This document shows, one piece after another, positions 32,928-43,795 of a stretch of 64,000 nt of DNA. How positions within the stretch are numbered: position 1 is the stretch's first letter; each line of letters starts with the position of its first letter. The notes under the pieces were generated by a model. That model did not search any database. It had not been told where the DNA came from and saw nothing but the letters and a program-made list of their open reading frames with translations. The position numbers were made by a program, and so were the translations under genes. The stretch is from Magnolia sinica (taxonomy: Eukaryota > Streptophyta > Magnoliopsida > Magnoliales > Magnoliaceae): the NCBI RefSeq assembly GCF_029962835.1, contig NC_080584.1:80628862-80692861 (forward strand). Reading direction: 5' to 3'.

Positions 32928-33430
32928 GACGCGGATTGCGTCCTACGTCCGGGCGGGCAGGGCTCTGTGGGGCCCACCGTGATGTAATGTTTTATCTAAG
33001 CCGTTCCTAGCTTTTGTCAGATCATTTAAAGGCATGAGACAAAAAATGAATCATATTAACAGCTCCACTGGACCACATCAAAGGAAGCTGCAGTGATAAT
33101 GACACCTACCGTTGAAACATTTATAAGGGCCATCATGGTATTTTTTTACCATCCAAGTTATTCATAAGGTCATTCAGATCTGGATGAAATGAAAAAACAA
33201 ATATCAACTTGATCGAAAACTTCTCTAGCTCCCAAGAAGTTTTTAATGGTATAAGTTCAATCCCTAGTTTGTGGTCAATTTAAGTTACTTGCCTCATTGC
33301 GTGGATCATAGCTTAAAATGATCTGATAAAAACAATGAATGATGTGGATAAAATATTTACATTACGGTGGGCCCCACAGAACTGTCCAGAATGATTACCG
33401 TCCGGGCGGGGGTAGGACGCAATCCGCGTC
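32928..33430. mobile_element. Mutator-type foldback MITE with 10-bp target duplication
   Basis: A perfect 10-bp repeat tattagcacg flanks it (32918-32927 and 33431-33440). The termini read GACGCGGATTGCGTCCTAC on both sides in inverted orientation, 19 of 19 bases. The interior is the shared foldback core. At 503 bp with no coding capacity, it is a non-autonomous Mutator-like element, and its intact ends suggest a fairly recent insertion. Confidence 0.93.
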
Positions 33431-33490
33431 TATTAGCACGTGACATGATAGCCGTTAAACATGTGCCTGAACACTGTCCAGTTCGGTGTG

Positions 33491-34027
33491 GGAACGGATT
33501 GGCTACTCCCCCTGACACCAGCCCCATGGCCGATGTTCAGTGGTCTATGGGACTCACCATGAAGTATGTGTTTCATCCATTCCGTTCATCCATTTTTAAA
33601 GATCATTTTAGGTCTTAATCCTAAAAATAAGAGGGATATAAATCTTAGGTGGACCACACTTCAGGAAAACAATAGTGATTGGATATCCATCATTTAAATC
33701 CTCCTAAGGCCCACTGTACTGTTTATCTGACATCCAATCTATTGATTAGGTCATAAAGAACCAGATGAAGGGAAAAAACAAAGATCAACTTTATCCAATA
33801 CTTTTGTACCCCCAAAAAGTTTTTAATGGTCGACGTTCATTAAACACTGTTTCCTGTAATGTGGCCCATTTGAGATTGGGATATACCTCATTTTTGGTCT
33901 AATAGCATAAAATGATCTATAAAAATAGATGGACGGCATGGATGAAAGACATACATCATGGTGAAGGCCACAGACCACCGAACATCAGCCATTGGCTGGT
34001 GTCAGGGGGAGTAGCCAATCCGTTTTC
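33491..34027. mobile_element. Mutator-type foldback MITE with near-perfect target duplication
   Basis: The flanks gttcggtgtg (33481-33490) and gttcgatgtg (34028-34037) agree at 9 of 10 bases. The termini are GGAACGGATTGG and, from the right, GAAAACGGATTGG, then a shared ctactccccctgacaccagc. It has a foldback core and lies 60 bp from the preceding element. Confidence 0.9.
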
Positions 34028-34037
34028 GTTCGATGTG

Positions 34038-34426
34038 TCGGAATCCCAAATACTCATTCAAGCTATGAAGTGGGTAATCCTAACTGTTAATCTTATGAGC
34101 CTTATGGTCAATATACCACACACCAATGTGGGCATCAGTATCCATAAAACTGATAGTCTCTGGTACAAAAAAGAGCCAGTTAGCTAATCAGGTGGGTCAC
34201 GTGATTGACTCAATCGCAACCGACAATCAGATCAGCCTGATTAGAGAACGGTGATCTTCGTGGTGGGGCCCATAGCTTTTATGGTGCTGATTTTCTGAAG
34301 AAGTGGCATGTTGGCGGAAAGATGGTACGGTGCCACAAGATGTAAAGATCTAAAAGGTTAGAACTTTTCGGCTATCTCCAATCCACATTATGGCCAATCA
34401 TATCAACGGTCTAAATAACTGAAACG
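34038..34426. other. Spacer between MITEs, no gene
   Basis: Nothing recognisable. A cacgtg-like word occurs at 34197-34202. Confidence 0.4.
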
Positions 34427-34814
34427 GGAAGCGGATTGGCTGGTGTACCACACACCAGCTATATAGCTGGCGTATTGGCGTCAGCAACTTCTGTGGGTCC
34501 CTTCATGAGGTATGTGTTATATCCAAACCGTACATCTATTTGGCAGGCTCTTGAGAGAAAAAGTAAGACGGATCTAACGATCAAGTGGACCACACTGGAC
34601 CACACTGAAAAAAGCAGTGAGGGATTGAATGTCTGCCATTGAAACTCTCTTGGGTTTCAGGTAAGTTTTGGATCGATATGGAATTTGTTTTACCTCTTCA
34701 TCCAGGTCTTTATGACCTTATGAACATATTGGATGGAAAATAAACATTTTGGTGGGCCCTACGAAATTTTTAACGGTGAAAATCATTATTTTCGCTGCTT
34801 TTTGTGGTGTGGTT
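34427..34814. mobile_element. Foldback Mutator-type MITE, left part only
   Basis: The left terminus GGAAGCGGATTGGCTGGTG is followed by the agctatatagct palindrome, and the core runs to ggtgtggttca. The sequence then changes abruptly to copia coding sequence. An 11-bp local repeat (gtggaccacactggaccacact) occurs near 34586. Confidence 0.75.
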
Positions 34815-37050
34815 CAGAACATTTGTGGGATGATGTGATCAAAACTGTATTTCATATTCTCAACAGGGTCCCTAAAAAGGATATAAGTAACACTCATTTT
34901 GAGTTATGGGAATAGGAGAAAACTAAATCTCTGGTATTTACATGTTTGGGGATGTCTTGTTGAGGTCAAAGTATATGACCCGCATGGAAAAAAACTTGAT
35001 CCTAAAACTATAAGTTGTTTCTTTATAGGATTCTTCAGACTAAAAATGTCAAATTCATTGAGGATACTGAAAATAGTAGGATCACAAACATTAGGAATTT
35101 TATATTCAAGGAAAAAAGGACTGTAACTCCTGTCGCGGTCATTCTGGACTATATTGGTATGAATCATGTGGTTAAGCCTATAGTCACTGTAGATCATCAC
35201 AATGAACCTCCTATACAACCCATTAAAGAAGAAAATCAAAATAACATTTAAGAGGGTGAGCCGTTATGAAGATCTAAAAGAGAGAGGAAGCCTACAATTC
35301 GAGATGATTATATTGTATATCTACAGAAGCACGAATTTGACATAGTGGTGGAAAATGATCATGAATCTTTTACACAAGTTAAACAAAATTATAACCCTTC
35401 TCATTGGATTGATGTCATGAATGATGAGTTGCCTCAAGGAATAAAACCAATTGGTTGTAAATGAGTATTTATAGTTGAGATATTGTTGAGTTACCTCAAG
35501 GAATAAAATCGATTAGTTGTAAATGAGTATTTATAGTTGAGATCTTGTTGAGTTACCTCAAGGAATAAAACCGATTAGTTGTAAATGGGTATTTAAAAAC
35601 TAAACAGAACTATAGAGGTAATATTAAAATATATAAAATTAAACTTGTTGTCAAGGGTTTTAACCAACGTGAAGGAATTAATTTTAAGGAGACTTTCTCA
35701 CTAGTATCTAAGGAAGATTCATTCAGCATCATAACAGCTCTTGTGCCTCATATGAATTTAGAGATACATTATATATATATAAAGACTGTGTTTCTTAATG
35801 AAGATCTAAACAAAAATGTATATATATTGCAATTCAAGGTTTTATAGTTGATAGTTTAAAATATATGGCTTGTAAACTCAAGAAATTCATCTATGAGTTG
35901 AAATAGGCGTCACGACAGTGATATCTGAAATTTCATGAAATGATTTCCTCATATGTTTTGTAGAAACATTGCATATGAATGTATCTACGTTAAAATCAGT
36001 GTGAGTAAGTTTGTCATATTATTTTTGTATGTTGATGACATTAAGTTTATTATATTATTTTTGTATGTTGGTGATATTTTATTAACTAGTAGTGACACAA
36101 GAACATTGAGTAATACCAAAAAAATTCATATTTCAAAGGTTTGAGATGAAGGATCTTAGTAACGCCTCTTAAGTGATCGACATTGAGATAAACTATGACA
36201 AATCACGCGGACTGTTTAGCCTGTCACAAAGGGTTTATATTGATAGGGTACTTGAAAGGTATGTCATTCAAAATTGTGTTCCTAAACAATCACCCATTGT
36301 AAAGGGTAATTAATTCGGCAACTTTTGGTGTCTTAAGAATGACTTAGAAAAAAATTCGGATGAAGGATTTTCTGTACACGTCAGTAGTAGGGAGCATAAT
36401 GTATGCTTAAGTCGGCACATGATCGAATATTGTCTTTGTAATTGGAATGTTGGGTAGCTATTTATCTAATTCAGGAATGCACTATTGGATAGCTGCAAAG
36501 AAAATGTTGCGTTACCTATAAAAAAATAAAAGACTTTGGACTCACATACAGAAGGTCAGATCATTTAGAATTGGTTGGATACTCAGACACAGATTATGCT
36601 GGTTACATTGATATAAAGAAGTCCAGTTCAGGCTACATCTTCATGATGGTTGATGAGGTTGTGTTTTGAAAAAGCGTGAAACAATCGACCACAACCTCAT
36701 CATCTATAGAAACTAAGTTCATTGCTTGTCATGAAGCATCTAATTAGGCATTGTGGTTACAACGTTTATTCTCAGGTTAGTATTGGAACATATCCTGAAA
36801 CCATTGAGAATCTTTAACTCGGCTATGATTTTCTTCTCTAGCAGCAACAAGCATTTATCATGGTCGGAGTATATCGAAATCAAGTATTTTGTTGTAAAGG
36901 AAAAAGTTCAAAATTGTCTAATGTTTGTGGAGTTCATTGGCACTAAAAAGATGATTACGGATCTGCTCACTAAAGAGCTCCCTATCACGCAATTTTAGAA
37001 GCACGTGACATCCATAAGAGTCATTGATCCCACAGATGTATTCAGTTAGT
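34815..37050 (+). pseudogene. Ty1/copia pol, heavily decayed
   Basis: Fragments appear in copia order but in shifting frames with many stops. Near 34823-34915 is the end of integrase (LWDDVIKTVFHILNRVP, then HFELWE). At 34935-35030 are LHVWGCLVEVKVYDPHGKKL and ISCFFIGF. Near 35335-35440 is the linker into RT (HWIDVMNDEL). At about 35655-35830 are FNQREGINFKETFS-like RT segments. At 36025-36080 there is YVDDI with a duplicated neighbour reading YVGDILL. At about 36580-36690 is RNase H (YSDTDYAGYID, KSSSGYIFM). Near 36860-36995 are IEIKYFVVKEKVQN and TDLLTKELP. The 5' LTR, gag and most of integrase are missing. Such elements replicate through cytoplasmic particles; this copy is inert. Confidence 0.9.
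35427..35590. repeat. 62-bp unit in three tandem copies inside the copia RT remnant
   Basis: gagttacctcaaggaataaa and the following gattagttgtaaatgagtat recur at 62-bp steps (starts near 35427, 35489 and 35551; the third copy is partial). The unit is not a multiple of three, so it disrupts the frame. Confidence 0.85.
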
Positions 37051-37536
37051 GGAAGTTGAGCGTGTTTTATTGTCATAGACATTGAAGCAATATCATTAAT
37101 AAAGTATTAATAATTCTGAAATAAAGTTAATTTCTGTTTCTCTCTAAATATACATAGTTTGTTCTGAGTAAGCAAAACTAAAGACGTGTCTTGCTGGAGA
37201 CATTTAAAAGCTTATGGACCTCTTAAGAATAGGCACATATCATAACACTACGTGTGTAATCCTTATACCACACTTCTTAATTCCTTATTTATGTCATTAA
37301 GACTGGTAGTATTTATAATCACGCTTAGTCTTGCTTCACCAAGATTAAATGTTGTAATGGCTACCATAATTTTATACTAGTAGTCTTGATGAACCATATT
37401 GTAATAGCGTTACCTATATTATTCAACAATTGCATTGGTTAACCATTTGGATGTTTCTTCAAAATTAAAATATGCTTTTAAAATATTTTTTAAAGATTAA
37501 TTATTGACATTGATCAATGTGGCCTAAGTGAGAGAA
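37051..37536. other. Copia 3' non-coding region
   Basis: AT-rich sequence between the end of the pol remnant and the putative 3' LTR. It ends with the purine-rich ctaagtgagagaa, a plausible polypurine tract. Confidence 0.45.
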
Positions 37537-37950
37537 TGTAAAAATTCTATAAGGTGGGACTTGTTGATCAATGGTCTAAATTGCCCTAAGGGTTGGATAG
37601 TATGATTGGGAGTACCAGTGGACCACTCAGTTGTGATTCATCTAAAATTGTGTAAGGTGTGGTGCGCTACAACTATGTCAAACACATAGTGTTCTAGTTG
37701 AACTAGAATTACCGAATTCATGTGGAGCTTAAGGGGGAGGAGTTTCGATGGGTTTCAAACTCCTTAACCCTCTAAACTATATAAACAGGACTGGGTCCCC
37801 AAGTCTACATACAACTAAAGCTTCTATTCTCATCTCGATACTTCTCTAAAGGGTGCAAGATACAAAAGACTATGACATCAAGCTTATAGCGATGACGTCC
37901 CAATTAAGTACGTTTTTATTCAGTTCATTGATCTTCATACTCGATGCACA
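37537..37950 (+). repeat. Putative copia 3' LTR
   Basis: It starts TGTAAAAATTCTATAAGG after the purine tract, contains a TATA-like ctatataaacagg near 37777-37790, and may end near tcgatgcaca. No second LTR is left for comparison, so the right edge is a guess. Confidence 0.45.
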
Positions 37951-37994
37951 ACATAGTCCTTTGCAATTCCACATTATAATTCACATTAGTTGCT

Positions 37995-38636
37995 TCTTGT
38001 AGGTGGAGCTCACTAAACTTTAGTCCTCCCACTTGGAATTATTGCTTATAATTTAATCAAATAAGGCCACATGTGTGATCGAAGGCTTGTATTTAGATTT
38101 TGTGTATGAGTTTGACGCATGGGTGTACTAGAGTCTATTCGACTCAATGTTTGATTGAATGTTAGCATCTCATATTAAGTCAAATTAACTAGAGACTGGA
38201 CATAGGATCTAGCTATCCTCTCAACTGTCGATTGTGATTAACAATTAGGCAATTGTGATTAACCCTCAAACTTTTGAAAAGGTAGGGGGAGAAATGGGTG
38301 TAAACAGTAACTAGCCAGACATGATAGGATGTACAATGAGTGGTTGGTCTATACACTGTGCATCCAATGATTACAGCTTTCTTCTTCTTCATCCTCTTCT
38401 TCTTCAACTTTTTCTTTTCAATTTAAACTTTTGTAGGGTGTTGATTGGAAGATACAGAACTTAAAAGGTATATACACTAAAGCTTTTGTATAATGTAATA
38501 AATATACCTCTTTTAATATCTACACTCTTTTATGTTATTACCCAAAAAGAAATTTATTTATTTATTTTTTTAAAAAAGAGTCATTTATTGAACAATTACA
38601 CTTTATGTGAGTGACAGCAACACAAGAAGGCAAAGT
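37995..38636. repeat. Duplicated segment downstream of MYB, copy 1
   Basis: A small block at 37995-38037 (cttgtaggtgg, tcccacttggaa) and a large block at 38322-38636 (gataggatgtacaatgag to gtgacagcaacacaag) match 39313-39359 and 39371-39679. The offset is 1049 bp for the large block. In this copy about 280 bp intervenes between the blocks. Confidence 0.8.
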
Positions 38637-39312
38637 AATCACAATCGCACAAACAAACCCAACAAGAAGGCAATCTGAATTTTATGAAAAAAATCCTTAC
38701 GGGAAAAAACCACGGCACAAAGCGACACGTAATATACTATGAAGGAAAAATTATAAGAGATGGATGATCTTACCAATTCGAACAATCCCCCAAATCTCCT
38801 TTAAATCCCTAATTATGCCCTTAAATCCTTCAGAACAACTTAAAAAGCCTTAATCTTCATAATCCCGATTACGCCCAGTATATATATTACCCAATTAGAA
38901 TAGGAAACAAATTGCGCACTTACACAATTATGCACACGTCTTCGATAGATCCTTTGATTGCATTGACAGCCATTGAGGAACAGTCGATGACATCAAAGAT
39001 CATTTGATGCTATTGATTAGGAACCTCTAAAATTGTCCAATAATCAACTAGAATTTTTCTAGATTTCCTCTATGGGATGGAGCATTTGTTGATGGCATCA
39101 ACATCTACTCAATGGGATTGAGTGGTGTATCAATGACATCGATAGACTATGTTACTAACATATTTAAAACATTATACAACAATCAGATGGCTTAACCATC
39201 CTATTTCCCCATAGAATTTTATTGTTGATCAATTTCTATTAAACCCTCCAGTATATGATCTCCAATCGAGCCGGTTAGTAAGTTTTTCACTACATACATG
39301 CTATCACTTCCA
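38637..39312. other. No gene between the duplicated segments
   Basis: It contains gatagatcctttgattgcat and related cgatgacat words resembling the LTR-like text at 8.3-8.5 kb, in decayed form. Confidence 0.4.
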
Positions 39313-39679
39313 TCTTGTAGGTGGGGCCCACTAATTTTTAGTCCCTGTCCCACTTGGAACCGGCCTCAAATGATAGGATGTACACTGAGAGTGTTTGTCC
39401 ATCCAATGATTACAGCTTTCTTCTTCTTCTTCTTCTTTCTTTTTTCCATTCTTTTTCAGCTTTTTTCTGTTTCAATCTAAACTTTTGTAAGGTGTAGATC
39501 GGAAGATACCGTATTTGAAAGGTATATACACTGAAGTTTCTGTATAATGCAATAAATACACCTCTTCTAGTATCAGCGCTCTTTTATGTTATTACCCAAA
39601 AAGAAAATTAAAAAGAAATACAAAGAAAAAGAGCCATTTATTGAACAGTTACACTTCCTGTGAGTGACAGCAACACAAG
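39313..39679. repeat. Duplicated segment downstream of MYB, copy 2
   Basis: Partner of 37995-38636. The two blocks are nearly adjacent here, so this is probably the ancestral arrangement. It contains a cttcttctt run followed by gcagcttttttctgtttcaa-like text. Confidence 0.8.
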
Positions 39680-40241
39680 GTTTTTTTTTTTTCTTTTCTT
39701 TTCTTTTCTTTGTTCTCCTTTTTTTGTGGGAGAAGTCTCTCTTTATACTCAAAGACACATGCCAATGTTGCACACGTGTGTGAGATCAATCCTTCCATCG
39801 GGTGGTTCCCATCGTGTATTTGCTCCATGCCACAAATCAAGCTAGTCCACTCATCAGACAGGCCATGATGGAAGAAACTAAAGCAAGGCTTACAAAAGTA
39901 TGTGAAAACAATTTTTTGACCATCTCCCGAGCAGCGAACAAGCTCGATTTTTTGTCAAGAGCATGGTGGGATCCATCCGATCGACGGCTCGGATCTTCCT
40001 TGTACACAAGTGCTCATTCAAAGATTTCATTTGATAATGTATTGCATACATAAAATAAATAAAATAACAAAAAATTGCTAAGTATCCCATGAAAACATTT
40101 AAAGTGGCTAGATACAGCAACACAAAGAAAACTTCCCACAAAATTCATGTTTGATGATACAGTATCATTACAAGCAAGAACAATCAAAAGATTGGAAATC
40201 CAAGCCGTCGAATCTCCAATCTACGCACCCCATTTCTTCAT
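39680..40241. other. 3' flank of the MYB gene
   Basis: Begins with a pyrimidine tract (39680-39724). No gene. The MYB 3' untranslated region lies at its right side. I did not find a convincing polyadenylation signal. Confidence 0.4.
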
Positions 40242-41660
40242 TTACATGAATTCAGACACATCCAAGAGCTCAGGGATGTCGAACTTCAACATGTTGCTAC
40301 AATAGCTATCCCTTTCATCTTCTGTCCCGCTGTTGATGTAAGTCGACGATGAATTCAAGGGAGTTGGGCTTGTACTGTTGTTGACATTAGTCGATGTGGA
40401 ATTCAATGGAGTTGGGCTCGATGCGGGTGTCGATAAAACAGATTCAAAATTGAAATTTTGAGTAGTGTTTGGCTGACAATTCGAGTTTTCGAACAGTGCG
40501 TCGATGATAGATTGGTGTGAATTGTAAGAACTGTAATTCGGCGTTGGCATGAAATTCTGTTCAAGATTTGAAGCCGCTCCATTGTCTTGTAATAGATTCG
40601 GCTGCGTATTTTCAAAGTTCAAGTAAGTGGGATTTGATGTGAATTGCTCCACATTGTTTTGAATGACTTGGGTTCCATTTAAAAACTGGGTGTTTGAAGT
40701 GGTGCAAGTTGGAATTTCTTGAATTGGGTTTTGAAGTTGGCTGTTTTGAAAAGATGAGAATTGGTTTTGGACTTGAATTTGGGGATTGGAGAACTGATTT
40801 TCTTGAAGATTTTGTGTGAGGAGATTTGGGTTTTCGCATTGCACCGAAAGGAGATTAGTAGCCAGCCTTAGGAGCTCCGAATTCACAAACGGCTCAATTC
40901 CAAGCAATCTAGAGACATGGAGCTGAGCCGGGTTGTAGAGCGATGATCCGAGGATCGAAGAGAGATCAAGAAGATCTAGTCGTGGGCTATGAGTGACCGG
41001 ATCGATTCCCATCCGCAGAAGCCTCTTCCTGATATGTGTATTCCAATAATTCTTAATTTCATTATCAGTTCGTCCTGGTAAGCGGGCCGCGATCGCAGAC
41101 CACCTGAAATAGCAAAACATCAAAATTTTACTAAAATTCAATCAAACCAAACAAATCAAAACCATTAAAATCCAATGACAATAATCTTACTTGTTCCCAA
41201 AAACATCAAAATTTTACTAAAATTCAGTCAAACCAAACAAATCAAAACCATTAAAATCAAAAGAAAATAATCTTACTTGTTCCCCAAAATACTATGTAAT
41301 TGGATAATCGTCTCTTCCTCTTCAAACGAGAACCGGCCCCGCTTAATATCAGGCCTCAGATAGTTCGTCCACCGGAGCCGGCAACTCTTACCGCACCTCG
41401 ATAGCCCTACACAATCCAAGCAACCAAATTCAATGACAGAATCATATATGAGAAAACAAACCAAATTACACCAAACAAGATCGAACACGCAAGATCGATA
41501 ATCAGAGAAGAAAAAAAGCCCACATACCAGCATTTTTAGGCAATGTCCTCCAGTTACCACACCCATGTTTTTGAATGTAGTCCAAGAGCTTCTGATCTTC
41601 TTCAGGTGTCCATGGACCCTTTTTCAGGCCATTTTTATCACAGCAAGGAGCTCTTCCCAT
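40242..41660 (-). CDS. MYB102: R2R3-MYB transcription factor, subgroup 11 (MYB41/74/102-like), three exons
   Basis: Exons on the minus strand are 41660-41528, 41406-41277 and 41103-40242, 1125 bp in all, encoding 374 residues. Introns obey GT-AG (GTATGTG...TGTAG and GTAAGAT...TTCAG) and fall at the canonical plant MYB positions, inside the Gly45 and Lys88 codons. The R2 repeat (about residues 14-61) has Trp17, Trp37 and Trp57. The R3 repeat (about 67-112) has Phe70, Trp89 and Trp108. After the repeats comes [20 protein letters not shown], then a Gln/Asn/Ser-rich region. The C-terminus carries [18 protein letters not shown], which I recognise as the subgroup 11 end motif of MYB41, MYB74 and MYB102. 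These nuclear proteins regulate stress, cuticle and suberin genes under ABA, salt and drought; the same role here is inferred. It is intact, with no odd residues in the DNA-binding helices. The paralogue (41, 49, 74 or 102) is uncertain. Confidence 0.93.
41115..41286. repeat. 86-bp tandem duplication spanning the exon 2 donor of MYB
   Basis: Units 41115-41200 and 41201-41286 align at an 86-bp offset. The unit nearer exon 2 includes the end of exon 2 and the real donor (GTAAGAT, 41276 downwards). The other unit carries a copy of the donor at 41190 downwards within intron 2. Confidence 0.9.
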
Positions 41661-41818
41661 ATTGCCAAAACCCTTTGAAAATCTTGGGTTGATAGAGATA
41701 AGATTGATAGAAAAAGTTCAAAAGAAAAATGGGAGGTTTATGAGGAGATGAAGAAAAAAGCTTCCCTATTGTATCAAAAGTCCTTGTGTGAATTGTTTTG
41801 TATGGGAGGAGTACGTAC

Positions 41819-41827
41819 GTATATATA
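41819..41827 (-). promoter_or_regulatory. TATA box of the MYB gene
   Basis: TATATATA on the minus strand, about 160 bp upstream of the ATG at 41660. This places transcription start near 41790 and gives a 5' leader of roughly 130 nt, a normal arrangement. Confidence 0.6.
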
Positions 41828-41905
41828 AAGGACAGAGAAAGGCTGTCTTGAGAAAGAGTTGAAGTCAAACGGATTCGGTGCCGTCCATTTTTTAAGTCAC
41901 ACAAG

Positions 41906-42087
41906 CGACGTGTCTCTCTTTAAGGAAATCTCTTGGGTGAAAAGCGTATACTACGATGTGGGGTCCATAACAGTTTCCTATGTTGTGGTGAACTTCGGAC
42001 CATACACGTAGTTGGTGTGGACAGTGATCCAGGCTGTCTAAATAGCGCGTACTGCTCTAGATGGCGTATGGATGTAAAATACGTGTC
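41906..42087. promoter_or_regulatory. ACGT-core elements near the MYB promoter
   Basis: gacgtgtc at 41907-41914, acacgtag near 42005-42012 and acgtgtc at 42081-42087 are ABRE-like bZIP sites within about 430 bp of the start codon. Confidence 0.45.
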
Positions 42088-42478
42088 CATGGATGATCCT
42101 GTCTTTTGAATTTGTAGCTGAAAATTGGACGGTTGAGGATTAAATATTCATCAGCTGGATGGGGAACATGCTGATCAGAATTAAAAAGAAATGGGCCTTG
42201 TTTTCATGATGGGAAACCAGATTGATATGATGATCCTAACCAATTCATCTATTGAACGGTTAAGATGGAAAATACTGGCGATCTCGACGAAACAGGTGAA
42301 ATTGTGCGGTTGGGATCATCTGGTATGTTTTGGTATCAATGGGGCATACAATCTGACGGTCTGGATTTGCATGCATGTGTGCCATATTTACTGAATTAGT
42401 TAAAAATAAATTGTGAGATGTAATAAACGCATACGGTACGCTGCAAATGACTTTCTCCGACTTTCTCGTTTCACATTA

Positions 42479-42502
42479 GGTTGTTGCCACGTGGCAACAA
42501 CC
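42479..42502. promoter_or_regulatory. 24-bp perfect palindrome centred on a CACGTG G-box
   Basis: The half-site GGTTGTTGCCAC is followed at once by its exact reverse complement, making an uninterrupted 24-bp palindrome with CACGTG at the centre (42488-42493). It lies about 820 bp upstream of the MYB start codon. G-boxes bind bZIP and bHLH dimers; the extended symmetry fits such a homodimer. Confidence 0.75.
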
Positions 42503-42647
42503 GACGGTAGATCTCACGGCTTTCTTGAATGGCTCTGGACACGGCTCGGCTTGTGGAGTCGGTTCTGTTTCATGCGTCCCTTTCAGGGATTGACGAACAG
42601 TGCTTGCTGTATACTGTAAGGAAGATCGCTGGCAATACATCCACAGT

Positions 42648-42656
42648 ACACGTGGC
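42648..42656 (+). promoter_or_regulatory. Canonical ABRE
   Basis: ACACGTGGC matches the ABA-response element consensus. It is 988 bp upstream of the MYB start codon. Confidence 0.55.
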
Positions 42657-43195
42657 ACACATGTAAGTCAATCCATACCATCCAAATCACGGACCAAGCA
42701 TGAATGGATCATAGCAACGTCACATTGATGGACTGAGAGATCGTAAGCATCTGCTGGCAGTTGACCATTTCATCTGAACCGTCCATTTGATTGCCACCGA
42801 ATGAGATTGCCTGGTCACGGTGAATTAGTGGACTATGGTCCATCAAGAACGGCACACCTGAGATATGAAATGAGCAAATTTTGGGACAGTCCATCGATCC
42901 TTATCAGTGCGTCTTAAGAATGGATTTGATGGCATATTGAAAACACGTTCGGCCCCACAACCAATCTGGAAGGTTTTTAATTGCATGTGTCCCATCCCAC
43001 TTGTTCACTGTGGCGTGGCCCACTTGATTTTTATATCTGCCTGATTTTTGGGTACCAAGGAGAATTTTGGACCACGAACAGGATGGACAGATCGGATGTC
43101 AAGCACACATTATGGTGGCCCCCACACATAGCATTGTAGGTCAATCTTAACTTACAAAGCTTTGTAGTGAATCCCACCTGGATATTACCAGTTAC
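42657..43195. other. No gene; foldback MITE fragment
   Basis: 42940-43130 shows family blocks (gtggcgtggcccacttgat, gattttgggtacc, cacattatggtggc) without termini. Confidence 0.45.
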
Positions 43196-43203
43196 CTATT
43201 CGG

Positions 43204-43787
43204 TAGAGGTGTACACGAGTTAAATCGAGTCGAGCTTGACACAACTTGACTCGGCTCGGCCAATAGCTGACCTCAACTCGAACTCGGCTCTGTTCGACTA
43301 GCCGCTCACACCGATTCAAGCAGAATTCAAGCCGAGATTGGCCCGTGCAGCATTTTCACAAATACATGAAGTACACTTTCAATTTCTTATGGTATATAAA
43401 ACAGTAACTATTTACAAGTATTTCATTGAACACCTTGTAGGTAACATTATTAAAATTTTAAAATATATATATATAGTATTGATTTCATATAGATACATTC
43501 ATTGCCACTAGTTAACACTTCGTTGAGTCATTTCATCAAATACTTAGTGAGCAACATTAATATCAAAGTAACTATGTCACCGAACTGTTGGATCCGAATT
43601 GAATTCGAGTTGGGGTTCAATCCAAGTCAAGGCAGGCTTAGGCAAGCTCGAACTCAGCTCAAAATTTTTCTAAGCTCAAAAATTCAGCCCAACTCAATTA
43701 AAACTTAGTTTCGAACTGAGTTAAATTAGCTTTTTCGAGTCAAGTCTAGCAAGCTAACCGAGCTAACTTGGTACGTGTACAGCCCTA
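43204..43787. mobile_element. hAT-like MITE with 8-bp target duplication
   Basis: 584 bp. The termini are TAGAGGTGTACACG and, from the right, TAGGGCTGTACACG. The flanks ctattcgg (43196-43203) and ctatccag (43788-43795) match at 6 of 8. The arms are rich in ctcgagtc and gactcggctc words around an AT-rich centre. No coding capacity. Confidence 0.85.
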
Positions 43788-43795
43788 CTATCCAG

